From contig OY720349.1 of assembly GCA_963082975.1 (NCBI GenBank), forward strand, positions 61,192,501 to 61,256,500: DNA of 64,000 nucleotides, read 5' to 3'. The notes under the pieces are model-generated. The model made no database searches. It was not told the DNA's origin and saw only the letters and a program-made list of their open reading frames with translations. Every line of letters starts with the position of its first letter. Positions within the stretch are counted from its first letter, which is position 1. Positions 42,081 to 54,309 of the stretch are shown one piece after another. Position numbers and translations under genes: made by a program. Origin of the DNA: Labia minor (taxonomy: Eukaryota > Arthropoda > Insecta > Dermaptera > Spongiphoridae).

Positions 42081-42550
42081 TATTTCTAAATCTAAATCCA
42101 GATTTTTTTTCTTTTATTTATTTTTTTATAGTTTATTAAATTAAGTAATCTTATTTATTCAAATTTAATTATTACAAACAATTTTATGATGTACAAATAT
42201 TTAAATTTTATTAAAATTAATTGAATAAAGTTATTACTTTCCTTTGAAACAATTTTGAATGATATTTTCTATGAAATATATGTTTAAATTAAAGGTAATG
42301 ACAAACGAATAATAAATATAGATTAATGAAATAATAAAATAATTCATTTAGCTTTTTTTAAATGAATTGAATGGATTGGAAACCTGCTTAACGTCGCGAA
42401 AACCGAAAAGAAGTCACCTTTGCGCAAGGTAGGGAGAGAGTGAAGTGGGAGAAATTGCCTTGCCCGGCTGGCTTCGAGTGTGGCCTGGTGGCATGGGAAT
42501 AGTGAGGGGAGTCAGCCGTTTTTCATGGATACATACATACACATACATGG

Positions 42551-42560
<10 letters not shown>
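42081..42560. other. Palindrome spacer
   Basis: Non-duplicated sequence between the arms. AT-rich left part; a GC-rich right part from 42360 (GTAGGGAGAGAGTGAAGTGG, GGCTGGCTTCGAGTGTGGCC) is probably transposon debris. No gene. Confidence 0.5.
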
Positions 42561-42583
<23 letters not shown>

Positions 42584-42695
42584 TTTTTCTCAACCTTAGT
42601 GAAAATGATTCAGGAACCTTCAAAACGTATAAAAACATCAAAATCTCAACATCGCAAATTTTCGTGATCTCAATACTATCTCTGGCGAGATAGTA
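42561..42695 (-). repeat. HINE/DINE-like 5'-end fragment (right palindrome arm)
   Basis: (CA)n followed by ACCTTAGTGAAAATGATTCA and closing CTGGCGAGATAGT. It is the inverted partner of 41484-41620. Confidence 0.65.
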
Positions 42696-43174
42696 ATTAT
42701 TAAGGTTAATGGAACAATACTAAAATTATAGATGAAATTATTGGACGATAGCATCGCCTTATTTGTATTTTATACCCCAAACAAAGATACTATAATAACA
42801 GAAAAGGATTAATTTTAATGCGTTGTAAACTTAAATATTAAAAATAAATAATAAATCAATAGTAGAATATAACACAAATTAAAATCATGAAATTTTCAAA
42901 ATTCAAATGAAGAAACGATTTCACTCTTCCCATATTTGCATGACCACGGTTTTAGTACTATGACATCTTTACTAAATAAAATTTTTAAAATTATATGTGA
43001 AATTTGAAATTTAATTTAAATTTGTTTTATAAGTTTTTTTTAATATTAAAAAAAGTAATATTTTTATTACAACCGTCAAAGTGTCAATTTAAAAAGAAAG
43101 CTTGTCCTGAGAAATAGGATAAGAGTTGGTTATAATAGAGATTATTATTTTTAATACATAAAAAAACCTCTGAC

Positions 43175-43418
43175 TTTTGTACATCCTAATCAAGCACAGC
43201 GTCTATCAAGTCGGTTTTATTAACTTAGGCGTCCTATGATAAGTACAACGGATCATATCAACCTCTACCTTGATTTTCTTGATCGGAGGCGCTACTTTTT
43301 ATCAAGTGTATTCCCGTAGACTGGGTTGACTCCGTTGCATAGACCCAGCTAGAGAAATTCCCTTGTAAGACCCGGAATTTGAACACGGGGCCATGAGAAT
43401 GTCAGCTAACTATGTTGT
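43175..43418 (-). repeat. tRNA-related SINE (right palindrome arm)
   Basis: Minus-strand copy with B-box-like GTTCAAATTCCGGG, GTAGCGCCTCCGATCAAGAA and ACTTATCATAGGACGCCTAA. Fullest example of the family in the palindrome. Confidence 0.7.
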
Positions 43419-43631
43419 GTCTCATTCTGTGGTGCCTTTTTTTAAGACATGACAAAGATAAACATTTTGAGAGGAATTTTGAAATAATTGTCTCTCTAAT
43501 CAAAGGTAAAAAAAATAAAAATAGTTTTTTTTTAAAGGCTGAATCTACAAATAATAAAATCTTTCAACGAGAGTTGTCAGTCCAATCTTTAAATCTAATT
43601 ACTTGATGTTAATTTATGTTTTATAATTCTT

Positions 43632-43870
43632 AGTACCGGGATCCCGAGCCTCGGCTCGGTAATTAAATTAAAAAAAAAATGATTCATTATTATTGGGTTT
43701 GACTGATAATATTAATACCTGATTCACCGAATCGCCATTCAAATAATAACATACAAACAGAAAAGTAGGCCTTTTGATATAAAATACGTATATACCTGGG
43801 ACACCGAGCTATCGCTCGACCCTTTAACAAATTAATACAATTTATTTTTATATACTTTAAAAATTTTACA
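43632..43870 (+). repeat. CCGAGCC-hairpin repeat, 5' part
   Basis: ACCGGGATCCCGAGCCTCGG, then a body like 38790-39000 with a ~60-bp insertion before ACCTGGGACACCGAGC. Truncated. Confidence 0.6.
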
Positions 43871-44136
43871 ATGTTTTAATTATTTATTATAATTGTTAAA
43901 CGCGATTGCTAAAAATGACCCATTCAAAATTTGTTTCCTAAAATGTTTCAAATTAATTAAAATAAATTCTATATTCAATCAAATCTAAAATTAATATTTT
44001 TTAACTATCAATTTTTATATATATATATATATATATTAAGGAAATAAAAATATATGTCATATATGTACCTCGTAAAAATTTAACATGATTTATATATATT
44101 AAAAAAAAAGAAATATTGCCATCTCATAAAACTTTC

Positions 44137-44151
44137 TCTAATATATATAGA
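44137..44151 (+). promoter_or_regulatory. Lipocalin 1 TATA-like box
   Basis: CTAATATATATAGAAG lies close before the ATG at 44163, weaker and nearer than the TATAAAAG boxes of the other two lipocalin genes. The start codon or leader may differ, or an upstream non-coding exon may exist. Confidence 0.35.
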
Positions 44152-44162
44152 AGAGGTTTTGA

Positions 44163-47100
44163 ATGCATTTCCAAATTTTCATGATGCATCTCTCAGCAAG
44201 CTTAGTGCTTGTACTGTTTGCAGCCCTCTGCAATACGTGCCCTCAATTTAATTCTCCCTCATTTAATCCTGAGGATGTCATAGGCCCGTGGTATCTTTTG
44301 TTTAGTGATCGACAACAGTCTGCCTTTCCCAGGGATTGGGTTTGTCTTCGAGAATTCGATGGATCCGTCGAGAACAATCAACTGAATTTAACAACCCAAG
44401 TAATCTCCAGGTATGGGAAATATGTACATAATAATGGATTTTTACTTTTTAATCGGAAAAATTGCTAAGTTTTTCAAGGTTTAAGTTTTATTATATTACC
44501 GATTCATTTCCGGTATGTGTTTTTTCAAAGATTTCCACGTTTCAGGTTATTCTGATGCCAAAAAAGTGTTGTTTTTTTTGTTGCTTTGTGTGTGTGTGTG
44601 TGTGTGGCAGAAATTTAGTGAACTTAATTCCGGTCAATAGGCAAAATTGATCATAACCAAATTTCTATTTTGATCATGCCGACCTGAGAATATTTTGCTT
44701 AAATCCATTCTTCAATAAAAAATAAATATTAAAAAAGTAAAATCGCCATATTTTGTTTCTCCTATATTAATAAAAAATATAGAATATTTTATACGCGACG
44801 TTTGGAGTACGTAGGGTATAGAGAATTTTATTTTACAAATTTCATCTTTTATATGACAAAATCAAGATAAATTTATTCTAAAAAAGTAAAATGGAAATAT
44901 TTCTCTTAAAATATAAATAATATAAAACAGTTTATAGAGAATTAGAAATACACATTTTATCTCTTAGGAAAATTTTTTTTATTTAGAAAGAGGATGGCCA
45001 ATGGATGCAAATCTATTTATTCTACCGAATATATATATATCAATTAAGTCATATGGGGCTACCACATAAATTCATGATTATTTCTAGGTCTATTATCAAA
45101 CAAAATAAAGGTCCTCTCAGTACAGGCCTGGCCAACCCGCGGCCCACCGTGAAAAATTGTGCGGCCCGCCAGTTAACTTTATATTTCTTTTGTAACTTTC
45201 ATTTCTCGTCTGTATATTCAAAAACAGAGAATATAATTGAAATAATTATAAATAATTCATTTTTTTTTATTTAAAATATATCCTACAATTTTTAAACTAC
45301 ATATTTGATTTCATAAAAAGATAGAAAAATTTTAGAAATAATCGTAATTAATAGAGAATATACTTTTTTTTTATTTTATTTTATTTGAAAAAAAGTAGCC
45401 GGAAAAACAATAAATAAAAACATTAAACATGAAGCATCAAAAGTGTTTTTTAATACATTGTAAAGTTAAAATTCGTTTCCGTAAAATGCGGCCTAATCAA
45501 AGAGGGCCATGGAGTCATTTGGGTTGGCCAGGCCTGTCCTAGTATTTAACATCTGTTCTTTTGAAATCAATAAAATTATTTACTTTATATTTATATAATC
45601 AGTGCCTGAATCTGAATTTTTATTAATTGTAACCATTTATAAATCAAAACTAAGTTTCAAAATTTAATAACTTATATTCGCATATCCCTTGAACTCATGT
45701 TTATCGTAAAAATTTTATAGTTGGTGAAGGCAATCTCTTTAGCTAGTATATATTATGTGCGTGAAGTTAGCACCGCCATTTTATAATTCCAGAAAAAACG
45801 CAATTGTGCTATGTTGTGCTAAGTTTGTGCTACGTTGTGCCGCAAACGCCAGTCACCCATCTCAAAAAACAAATCGGAAAATAAAAAAAACGGTTTTTTT
45901 TGCTGGCACCGCCATTTTGTTTTTCCAAAAAAACAAAATTGTGCTGGATACTATCTTGGCTACTAAACATTGTACCGCAAGCAGAACAACTCTGGCTCTT
46001 TCCGTTTAGAAGATAAAAAATATCCAAATTTAATAAATATAAGACATAGTATACAACCTCTTATAACTTTTTCAGAGTGACAGATAAACAAATTCTGCGA
46101 GTTGTGCTAAGTTGTGCTGGTTGAATACAACAAAGTATCATTCATTAATAAAATAAAAATTGCGTAGCTTGCCAAAAAAAAAATGGCAAAAAGTAATGTA
46201 GGAAAAACTGAAATTTTACATTTTTGAATTTTCGCAAGTTATGCTGAATTGTGCTAATCAAGCACAACAACTTTAACTAATGGCACAATTTCGTCAGATC
46301 AAAACTGTCCATGGTAAAACCCAAAATAGATTTTGGTTTGCCCACTAATCATTATTTCGATCTTTAATTGCATGCCAATCTCGAACTATATAATATAATT
46401 AAATATTTTTAAAACAAAAATATATTAATGATTTTATGTATTATTTTAATCAATTATGATTGAATTTAGTTTCCAAGCCAACCACTCAGGAATACAATAA
46501 CTAATAGTTTATTGGAATTTAGGATGAAGAATTTCCATATATTAAAATGATTCGAAAGGTCATTTAATCACCACTTTACTAATGGACCGAAACTAATAAT
46601 ATTCTATTGAAATAGAATAGAATAGAATAGAATCTAAATGTAATACTTCTGATATTATTATTTCCGAGTTTTCTCTAATTATTATTATTAATATTATTAT
46701 TATAATTGTTAAGTTACTATAATATATATGTTAAGAAGTTAGGAAAAAACCACATTTCTTCAAGTGTTCCTATCCTGAGCCACAACTCCTACTTTCCCCC
46801 ATCTCTCTCACTTTACTTCCAACATTGTCCACCCTCCGCGGACGTTTCCCAATCAGTCTCCCCGTAAATATATTTTTCGCCATTCTTTCCTCTCCCATTC
46901 TAGCCACGTACACTGCCCATCCCAGCCTTCACGATTTTATAACCCTAACTAACATCCGGAGATGCATAGAGGTTATTATTTATCGAATTGCAAATGCAAG
47001 CCACACTTAAACACATATATCGTATATCAGCTAGATATAATTAATATATATAATATATATATATATAATGGATATATAATTAATAGTTAAGACAGGTATT

Positions 47101-47572
47101 GAAGAAAAAAATTCAAAAAAAATTAGCTGGAGTGTCTCCATTCGATTATCTCGGAAAATTTGAATTGGATTAAATAACATATATTAATTTAAATTAAATT
47201 AAATTATAAATTAAAATTAATCAATAATATTTATTGAACCAGCGCATGTTTGGCTCTTTGTTGATGGCACCACGTCACGTGTTGGCGCGTGAGATTTGCA
47301 GTGTTAAAAAATTAATTCTGTAACTTTCAGCGATTCAATCAAGCTGAAATTCTATATATGGCAGTTTTATACAATTATTAATCATGTGAAAAATTATCAA
47401 ACATATATCTTTATTTTTACGGTCACTTTAGAAGAAAAAAATCAAAACGTTGTAGGTAATGACCCTCTTCCGGTTGAGCTAAATTTCTCAAAAGTTGAAA
47501 GAAAACTTTTGAATAATGCCCATGTACCAAATTTCATCATTCTAGCTCAAACCGTTTTTGCGTAATCTTGGT

Positions 47573-47608
<36 letters not shown>

Positions 47609-50245
47609 CAGTGAACACCTTAGTGAAAATGATTCAGGAACCTTCAAAACGTATAAAAACATCAAAATCTCAACATCGAAAGTTTTCGTGGTTGCAATAC
47701 TATCTCTTTCGAGATAATAAAAATACCGAAAAATAAGAGATAAACAAATAAACAACAAAAATAAAATAAATGTTTTTTAAAATAATTAAGACTATTTTTC
47801 AAACCAATATATGAAAAATAATTAATTAAAATTTATAGTCAAGAAAAATAAATAATAAACAAATAAACATTGAAAATGGAAGTGAAATGGAGGGGAGTAG
47901 TAAGCGTTACTCGCGGGATATTCAAATAATCGTAATTAAGTTATCTAATTTTTTTCAATTTTCTTTTCGTATGAAAGAACCTTGTACAAAGTATTAAAAG
48001 CATTTTATAAAAAAAAATGAATGAAAACGATAAAGCCGTTGTCAGGTGATGCAATGATCAAGAGAAATAGGAATTCATTTTTATTTAGATAGATCTAGAT
48101 ATCTAGATAGATAGATTATGCTAGCTAAAATTGTATCTATCTATCTATGTAAATGGGTTCTCAGAAACCGCTCTATCAATTTTTTTGAAATTCACACCAT
48201 AGATAGTAGTTATAAAGAAAAATCGATCTGTATTGGTTTCATCCTCTGGAAAAATCATCTTCATTAGTTTTTTCTTAATTTAAATAGACATGACGTCACA
48301 TCCAGTGCCTCTTATATTGTAAATAAAATAAAGTTAAATAAAATTAAAAATATTTATCTTATATCCATATCTTTTGTTTATTGCATTAATAGATACATTT
48401 AAATTATTTGAAATTGTTTCACAACATTTAGAAGATTCGATATAGGATAATTAAATGACGTCATCAATTTCGTCATTCAGCGCCTATAAAGAAGCCGTTC
48501 GAGATTAATTAAATAAGTAAAACACACACATTTTATCAATCGTTGGCACCAGACAAACTCGTCTAACAAAGTTGTCCCCCATCAGCGATCATATAATCAG
48601 CGGTTGGCAAACTTTTTGAAGTTGGTACCCCAGAAAATTCTATAAAAAAGTTCAGGTACCTGTAAAATGATTTTGTTACTAAAAGTAACTGTACAGTACC
48701 TACCACCGTCAGATTATAAGGTACCTCTGCTTATAAAGAACCTCTATATCTATAATTTTCTCAAAAACTATTGAAGTGGTTGTAAAGGCGTGTTAATTAT
48801 ATAATATAATTTCATAAATTTTAATTTTTAATCAATATTTTTTGTAGATCTGGACAACGTTCTTCAAATACCTATAATGTACAGTTTCTTCCAAATAATC
48901 AAACTCTTTGGCAAAGAGGTGAGAATTTCTAAAATATCTTATATGTAATAAATTATTGAAATTTACTGTCTATTGATATATTTAAAAAAATCAGTAGTAT
49001 AAAAATGTATTAAAAATGAATTAAAAGGAAGTTCACAAAATAAAATTAAAAAAAAAAATTATTTCTAAAAAGAAATTAAAGAAAATATAAAGTTTCATAA
49101 TTTTATTATTATATATTATTTTAATTTTTTCAAAATTTATTTATCTTATCTTATAAATTAATTAATTAATAATTAATCAATTAATCAAACTAATAGAAGT
49201 GGGTTGAAATTCAATTACCAATTTTGAACATTACGGACAGACAGAATAGTGAAGTTAATAAAACTAAAAAACTAAAAACTTGAAAATAAATGAATAAAAA
49301 AAAACTTTTTAATATATACACGCTTTTCAAAATAAATTCCCTAAAATTAGAAAATAAAAGATATATGCCCAACAAAAAAGCGTGGGCGCATATGAATATA
49401 AGTAGTAAGTAAATACGCTTTTTTGTTGGGCATATGTAAAGGATAATATTCAAGGTTTAATTAATTTTTTATTTTCTATTTTTATTAAAAAGCGTGTATA
49501 TTAAAAAGTTTTTTTTTATTAATTTATATTGAATGTATATGTTCTAACAGAGATTAGAAACTTATTGCCAGTGTTAATAGTATTTATTAAATTATCAAAA
49601 AATAATAATATAATAATCTTCTTATTTTAATTATATATAAGTATTTGTTATAGTATTAAGGATTAACATTGTTGATTACTTTCAGAATTCCTGATATATC
49701 CAACCCAAGTGAATAGATATTCATTTAAAATCATATATTCTTGTGATGATCAAGGTGAGTCCAATGTACTAGTATTATATAATAAGGATTTATTAGATAT
49801 CTACGTTAAACCATTAAAATTAATCAATTAAATTAATATAGTTTAAAATTTATCTATTTTCATTTCACCATTTATTTATTATTCATTAGAATGTATAAAA
49901 TAAAAATGAAATATATTTGGTTCATGATAATGATTATTATTAATTTTGACCATCAATTATTTAATATATCAATTTTAAAATTTTAATAGTTCTATTAGTT
50001 AATAATTAATTTTCATTAATTGATTCAATTTACCTATTAAAACAAGATATTTAATTTAGTGATTGATTTTTTTGTTTTGTTTCTTTTTAGGTGCTACTCA
50101 TGTCTTAGCACTTGGTCGTTCATACTTTTTTCTGGATGTAGTATGGCAACAATTATATGCGGATCATCAAAGATATAATTTTTCAATGAATGAATTACAG
50201 GCCACTGAACCTTTTCATTGTATGCGCCAATTCTTCCATTTTTAA
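44163..50245 (+). CDS. Lipocalin-like secreted protein 1
   Basis: Four exons join in phase: 44163-44410, 48848-48918, 49686-49754, 50091-50245 (180 residues). A signal peptide (LVLVLFAALCNT region) precedes CPQF. The lipocalin SCR1 motif is GPWYLLFSD; SCR3 is LGRSYFFLDVVWQQL with its Arg, followed by the C-terminal helix. Four Cys (after the signal peptide, in DWVC, in IYSC and in FHC) match the paralogues and suggest two disulphides. Lipocalins bind small hydrophobic ligands or amines; the ligand is unknown here. Intron 1 is 4.4 kb against about 72 bp in the other copies, filled with transposons. Exon phases are identical to genes 2 and 3, so these are tandem duplicates. AATAAA follows at about 50295. 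Confidence 0.88.
45123..45536. mobile_element. hAT-type MITE (414 bp)
   Basis: Termini CAGGCCTGGCCAACCCGCGG and GGGTTGGCCAGGCCTG are inverted. Flanks TCTCAGTA and TCCTAGTA are a probable eroded 8-bp duplication. Interior has GCGGCCC words. No ORF. Confidence 0.7.
45760..46290. repeat. GTTGTGCTA-rich repeat region
   Basis: The words TTGTGCTA and GTTGTGC recur irregularly about ten times, in both orientations, with CACCGCCATTTT twice. Family unknown; open frames here are artefacts of the repeats. Confidence 0.5.
46786..46950 (-). mobile_element. LINE 3'-end fragment
   Basis: The minus strand reads VARMGEERMAKNIFTGRLIG and KVREMGESRS, the same C-terminal LINE signature as at 35960 and 51196. 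Truncated. Confidence 0.65.
47125..47724 (-). mobile_element. HINE/DINE-like element, complete copy
   Basis: Ends AGCTGGAGTGTCTCCATTCG and CTATCTCTTTCGAGATAATA, with a (CA)n of about 26 bp at 47586. Lies in lipocalin 1 intron 1. Confidence 0.6.
49296..49518. repeat. Foldback hairpin in lipocalin 1 intron 2
   Basis: Outer arms AAAACTTTTTAATATATACA plus CGCTTTT (49296-49327) and their inverse (49487-49518), and inner arms ATATGCCCAACAAAAAAGCG with its inverse near 49411-49437. A non-autonomous foldback element is likely. Confidence 0.72.
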
Positions 50246-50299
50246 ATCATCAACGAAAAAAATTGAGTAATGCTTTAGTTTAAGTAAATATTGAAATAA

Positions 50300-51190
50300 A
50301 GAAATAAAAATAATAAATCAAAAAGCAAATGAATAAAAATGAATTTTTATTTTCCTACCTTTCCACTTAATCGAAACAATATTGAGTTACGTTAGGTTAT
50401 ATTTTGTAGGGAAAGTTCTGTAGGAATTTTCGATTTTGAATTTTGATAACGTATCACATTCATCAGAATTTTCATATGGGTATTTTGAATTTAAATTTCT
50501 TAATTATATATATTGTAGATATATTTACTTTATTAAATTATTTATTATCTAATTAAAATTAAAATTTAATCCAAATACACTTTAAATAGTATATTCTTGA
50601 TCTATGACAAATAATGTTAAAAGTACAATAACTTATAAAATAATATAAATATAAAAACAAATTTATAAAATAACGTTTTTCTCTCATATGGACTAAAAAT
50701 AATAAAATAATTTTCTATAAGGCTGTCAAAGTTTATGGATGAATATCGTCAAAGGAAAAACATTGTGCGAATTTAGTTTAGTAGTACAATACAAAGAGTG
50801 TCTATATATATAAAAAAAGGTTTTTATCTGCACATTGCTCAGAATTCAAAATTTTTTGACTATCTTCGCGTTTCATGATCTCTAGAATCCAAAAGTGAAT
50901 TTAGAATTTAGAAAAATGAAAATAAAAATATAAATATTATAAACATTCTTTGTATCGTATTCTTTGCGCTGATCAATGACAACATGTAGGATATAATCTT
51001 AAAAATTAATAAAGGTAATATATAGACGTAATGTGAATGTTTTCAGTGTGTTAAATAAGATAAAAAAAGGCCAATATGATTAATTGAAATATTGTAAATA
51101 TTAGTATAATAAAAATTTGCGCTGATGAATGACAACATGTACATATCAAATTTTAAAAAATTAATTTCTGCGGTTATTGATTATATATTA
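50300..51190. other. Intergenic DNA between lipocalins 1 and 2
   Basis: AT-rich. TTTGCGCTGA[TC][CG]AATGACAACATGTA occurs twice (near 50965 and 51117), part of a small direct repeat. No gene. Confidence 0.45.
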
Positions 51191-51195
51191 ATAAA

Positions 51196-51415
51196 ATTTA
51201 TGGCCAATGAACAGACATGAAAAATTGGAAAACATCCCCTCGGAAGACCAGGGACGCTGTGGATGGACAAAGTAGGAAGGGACGTGAGACAGATGGGACA
51301 GAGTAGAAGTTATATGGTTATAGCTCAGGGTCCATATCATTTGGAGAATTCTGGTTGTTGCGGAAGTTCTTACTTTCGAGTAACGTAGAGCCAGATAGAT
51401 AGATAGATAGAGATA
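51196..51415 (+). mobile_element. LINE 3'-end fragment with GATA tail
   Basis: Reads RPGTLWMDKVGRDVRQMGQS, matching the C-terminal LINE signature at 35960, and ends in (GATA)n. Truncated. Confidence 0.65.
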
Positions 51416-51439
51416 GATAGAACATATACAATAATAATA

Positions 51440-51830
51440 TATAATTAATTTACTGATTAAATTAAAATATATTTTAAATAAGAACACAAAAAGAAATGAA
51501 TGTTTTAAGTAATATACTGATTGAAAGAAAATGGATGAAAACCTTTTACTACTTTCAACCAAATACTATGTACCAGTCGGGGGTATTAATATTAATATTC
51601 CTAAAACTAATAAAATATTACTTTTCAATCGAGAAAATTTCTAAGTTTTTTGAGAATAAAGGTATTGTTATCTCGATTCACTTCCGATATGCGGTTTTTA
51701 CAGATCTCCACTTTTCAAGTCATTCTTATTCCAAAAAGTGGTTTATTAATTATGTGTTAGTGTATATGTGTGTGGTAGAAATTGCTAATAAATTTAAGTG
51801 TAGAGACATGGAGAAATCCATTTAATTTAT
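51440..51830 (+). repeat. Dispersed repeat (pairs with 16525 and 44480)
   Basis: The first ~150 bp match 16525-16685. The following ~150 bp (CCACTTTTCAAGTCATTCTT) resemble 44480-44640 and, inverted, 20585-20700. Unknown family. Confidence 0.5.
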
Positions 51831-52289
51831 CGTGCAAAATAAAAATGGTCGCGATTCAGAGAACATTTTGTAATATTACAGATAATGATGTAAAGAGAGA
51901 AGGTGAAATCCAACTTTCTGGTACTACCCGGATAATATTTAGTTTTTTTTTAAATTTACATCTAAATTAACCAAGAACATCCCATCCTATTTAAATAGAA
52001 GTCAAATCCGATATATTATCAATGACAAAAAGATCAAGATTTGAAAATGGACTCCAAATGAACGACAAAATGGTTAATGCCTTAGAAAAGCGTGGACACA
52101 AGGAATAAAAGAAGCAATGATCAGGAATATCATAGACATATGGATCAAATAGAAATAAATACATTTTCTTTTTTAAAAATTTCAAATTTAAATAGAAATT
52201 ATTTAGTTATATCAATAATAGCAAATGCAAACGAAACAAGCAGGAGTCCTGTGTTGGTGACCAACCAAGAACAAGACATTTTTTAAATA

Positions 52290-52515
52290 TTAAAATATAA
52301 ATAAATAAAAGCGATAATAAATAAATATAACATTTTATTTACTAAAAATTGCAAATTATTGTATGAATCATAATTATTATATAATATGAAATTGTATAAA
52401 CAATTTATATGTATAAAATGTACATATATTAATAGACATGTTAACTTAAATTTATATGAATAAATATCTATATAAATCAATTAAATCATGTGATTAATCT
52501 GTTCTGATAATTGGT
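52290..52515 (+). repeat. Lipocalin upstream segment, repeated
   Basis: AAATAAATAAAAGCGATAAT with the following ~80 bp recurs at 54795-54905 and 58935-59030. It marks the 5' edge of the lipocalin tandem duplication unit. Confidence 0.6.
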
Positions 52516-52516
52516 C

Positions 52517-52526
52517 TATATAAAAG
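52517..52526 (+). promoter_or_regulatory. Lipocalin 2 TATA box
   Basis: TATATAAAAG at 52517-52526, with an arthropod-like start region ACATTAGC about 30 bp downstream and the ATG at 52587. Lipocalin 3 has the same arrangement. Confidence 0.7.
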
Positions 52527-52586
52527 ATTCTCCCTATTCAATAAACATTAGCTTTACTACTGAAATTGATTAGTGAATTAGCAAAA

Positions 52587-53425
52587 ATGAATTTTTCTTT
52601 TCAATTAATTAAAATTTTGTTGGTGACGATTTTGTTAATAGTAAATGTAACCTTTGGTTGCCCAGAATTCAAGAATTCCCCCCTTAATCCTGAAGATTAT
52701 ATAGGACCCTGGTATCTTTTGTTTTCTGACAAAAATCAAAGTGTCTTCCCTCAGGATTGGGTGTGTGTTAAAGGATATGGACCTTCTCCTACAAATAATA
52801 TACTTACCTTTAATGCCAATATATTAGGAGGGTAAGAATAAAATCAGATAATTATTTTTTTAAACAAACTTTTAATTAAATTCAAAATTAAAATTTTTTT
52901 CAGCCGATTCCAAAAAAGTAATTTAATGTATTCTACACATTTCACAGAAAAAGGAGCTGAAATAATAGTTGGCGATACAAGTAAATATTTCGATACTTTC
53001 ATAATATTTATATCCGATTTTCCAATTCATTTATTTATTAATTAATTCTTAGGTGTACAAGTATTTCCTGAATATGTGGATAGATTGAAAGGTGTTATTT
53101 CTTATCACTGCGATGACCAAGGTCAGTAAATCTTTATTTTATTATAAAATATCCTTAATTATATTTCTAGTAGTAAAAGATTATGTGAAAATATAAAACT
53201 TCTTGAAATAATCCTCAAAAACATTATTCCTATTTATTTAATATTAAATAAAAAATATATTAATTTGTTGTAGATCGTACTCATCTGTTTGTATTTGCTC
53301 GTTCTTACGATAAAATGGATGATTTATGGAAAATCCTACAAGATCATCAAACCAAATATAATTTTACCTTAAATGATATCCAAGCTACCAATCCATTTCT
53401 TTGTAAAGCTTATTTGGATTATTAA
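52587..53425 (+). CDS. Lipocalin-like secreted protein 2
   Basis: Four exons: 52587-52831, 52904-52980, 53053-53121, 53274-53425 (180 residues). The ATG at 52587 is chosen because it follows the TATA box and opens directly into a signal peptide (FQLIKILLVTILLIVNVTF) before Cys-Pro. Lipocalin SCR1 is DYIGPWYLLFSD; SCR3 is THLFVFARSYDK, followed by the helix DDLWKILQDHQTKYNF and a final Cys (NPFLC). Four conserved Cys. It closely resembles gene 3 and the broken copy at the right edge, including phases and ~72-bp first introns. Role: an extracellular carrier or scavenger of small ligands, by family. Confidence 0.92.
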
Positions 53426-53984
53426 TTCCATATTACTTTCTCTAATTTAACTGATTTGAATACCTAGAATTTTAATAAATTTATCTTTTTTTTTGTTATT
53501 AAAACAAATTTAAGTTTGGGTTAGGGGGTAGTTAAAATAAACAATATTTTAAAAATGTAACCCTATTATATTTCATATGAATGTAAAGTATAAAATAAAA
53601 ATATAAATAAAAAGTTAAAATAAAATGTTATTTTATTTATTTATTTATGTATTTTCTATTTTCCTTTTTCTCATGAAAATATGTTTAATAGAATTAAATT
53701 AAATGTCTAATACACACATTTAATGAAACTTATTTCCATATTGCATTTTTACTCAATTTAAAACTGATTAGCTTATTTCACATACCTAACAAACGAAAGT
53801 TAGACATTTCTTATTCAATTATTAAACCTTAAATATTTAATGAACAATTCATACATTTAATAACAACATGTTCCTTTCAAGATCCCAAAAAATCGATTTA
53901 ATTTTGTAGCGATTATATTAATATATATATTTATTTTAACAGTATTCAAGAGTTTCCCACAAAAAATTTAGGAAACCAATAAAA

Positions 53985-54240
53985 TAAAATTGTAATATTA
54001 TGCATAGCGGAACTTGAGTGACTATTTCTTGTTTCCAAACCTGTGAAGAAAGGGCTCGACGGAAAGAGATTTGACTCCAACGATGAAATCATCTCACACA
54101 CAAATACCTATTATTCTCCTCCTCCTATTTTGATCTCCTCGATAAATCTTTTTTTTTTTTTTTGAAAGTGATAAAAAAATTGGAGAAACGTTGGTCGAAG
54201 TGTATAGAGATCAAAGGAGACTTCGTTGAAAAATAAAAGC
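53985..54240 (+). pseudogene. Mariner transposase C-terminal fragment
   Basis: Reads LSDYFLFPNL, then, after frame damage, KLEKRWSKCIEIKGDFVEK. These are the end of mariner-type transposases. The segment 53862-54122 recurs inverted at 60985-61240. Confidence 0.7.
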
Positions 54241-54309
54241 ATTTAAATCCGAAAAACTGTGTTTCATTAAAAAATTTCACGGACCTATTGAGCTGCACTC
54301 ATAGATAAA

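Larger units (their letters stand above)
40382..43516. repeat. Large decayed inverted duplication (palindrome)
   Basis: The left arm 40382-41483 is matched in reverse complement by 42695-43516, for example TTTGGGGTATAAAATACAAA at about 41399 against its complement at about 42772, and AATGTTTATCTTTGTCATG near 40432 against 43463. The left arm has two extra MITEs and a ~650-bp gap relative to the right arm. Both arms contain the start of a HINE-like element; the left keeps it in full. The spacer is 42081-42560. Confidence 0.85.
44411..48847. other. Lipocalin 1 intron 1, transposon-filled
   Basis: Holds a (TG)n-bearing repeat at 44480-44640 (similar to 51650-51800), a hAT MITE (45123-45536), a GTTGTGCTA-rich repeat (45760-46290), a LINE end (46786-46950), a HINE-like element (47125-47724), a GACGTCA-bearing repeat (48120-48420) and a hAT-like end near 48600 (CAGCGGTTGGCAAACTTTTT). 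No extra exon seen. Confidence 0.6.

Noticed and set aside
45755-46027. Overlapping ORFs on both strands rich in Cys
   Set aside because: They are produced by the GTTGTGCTA repeat; no conserved domain or codon pattern.
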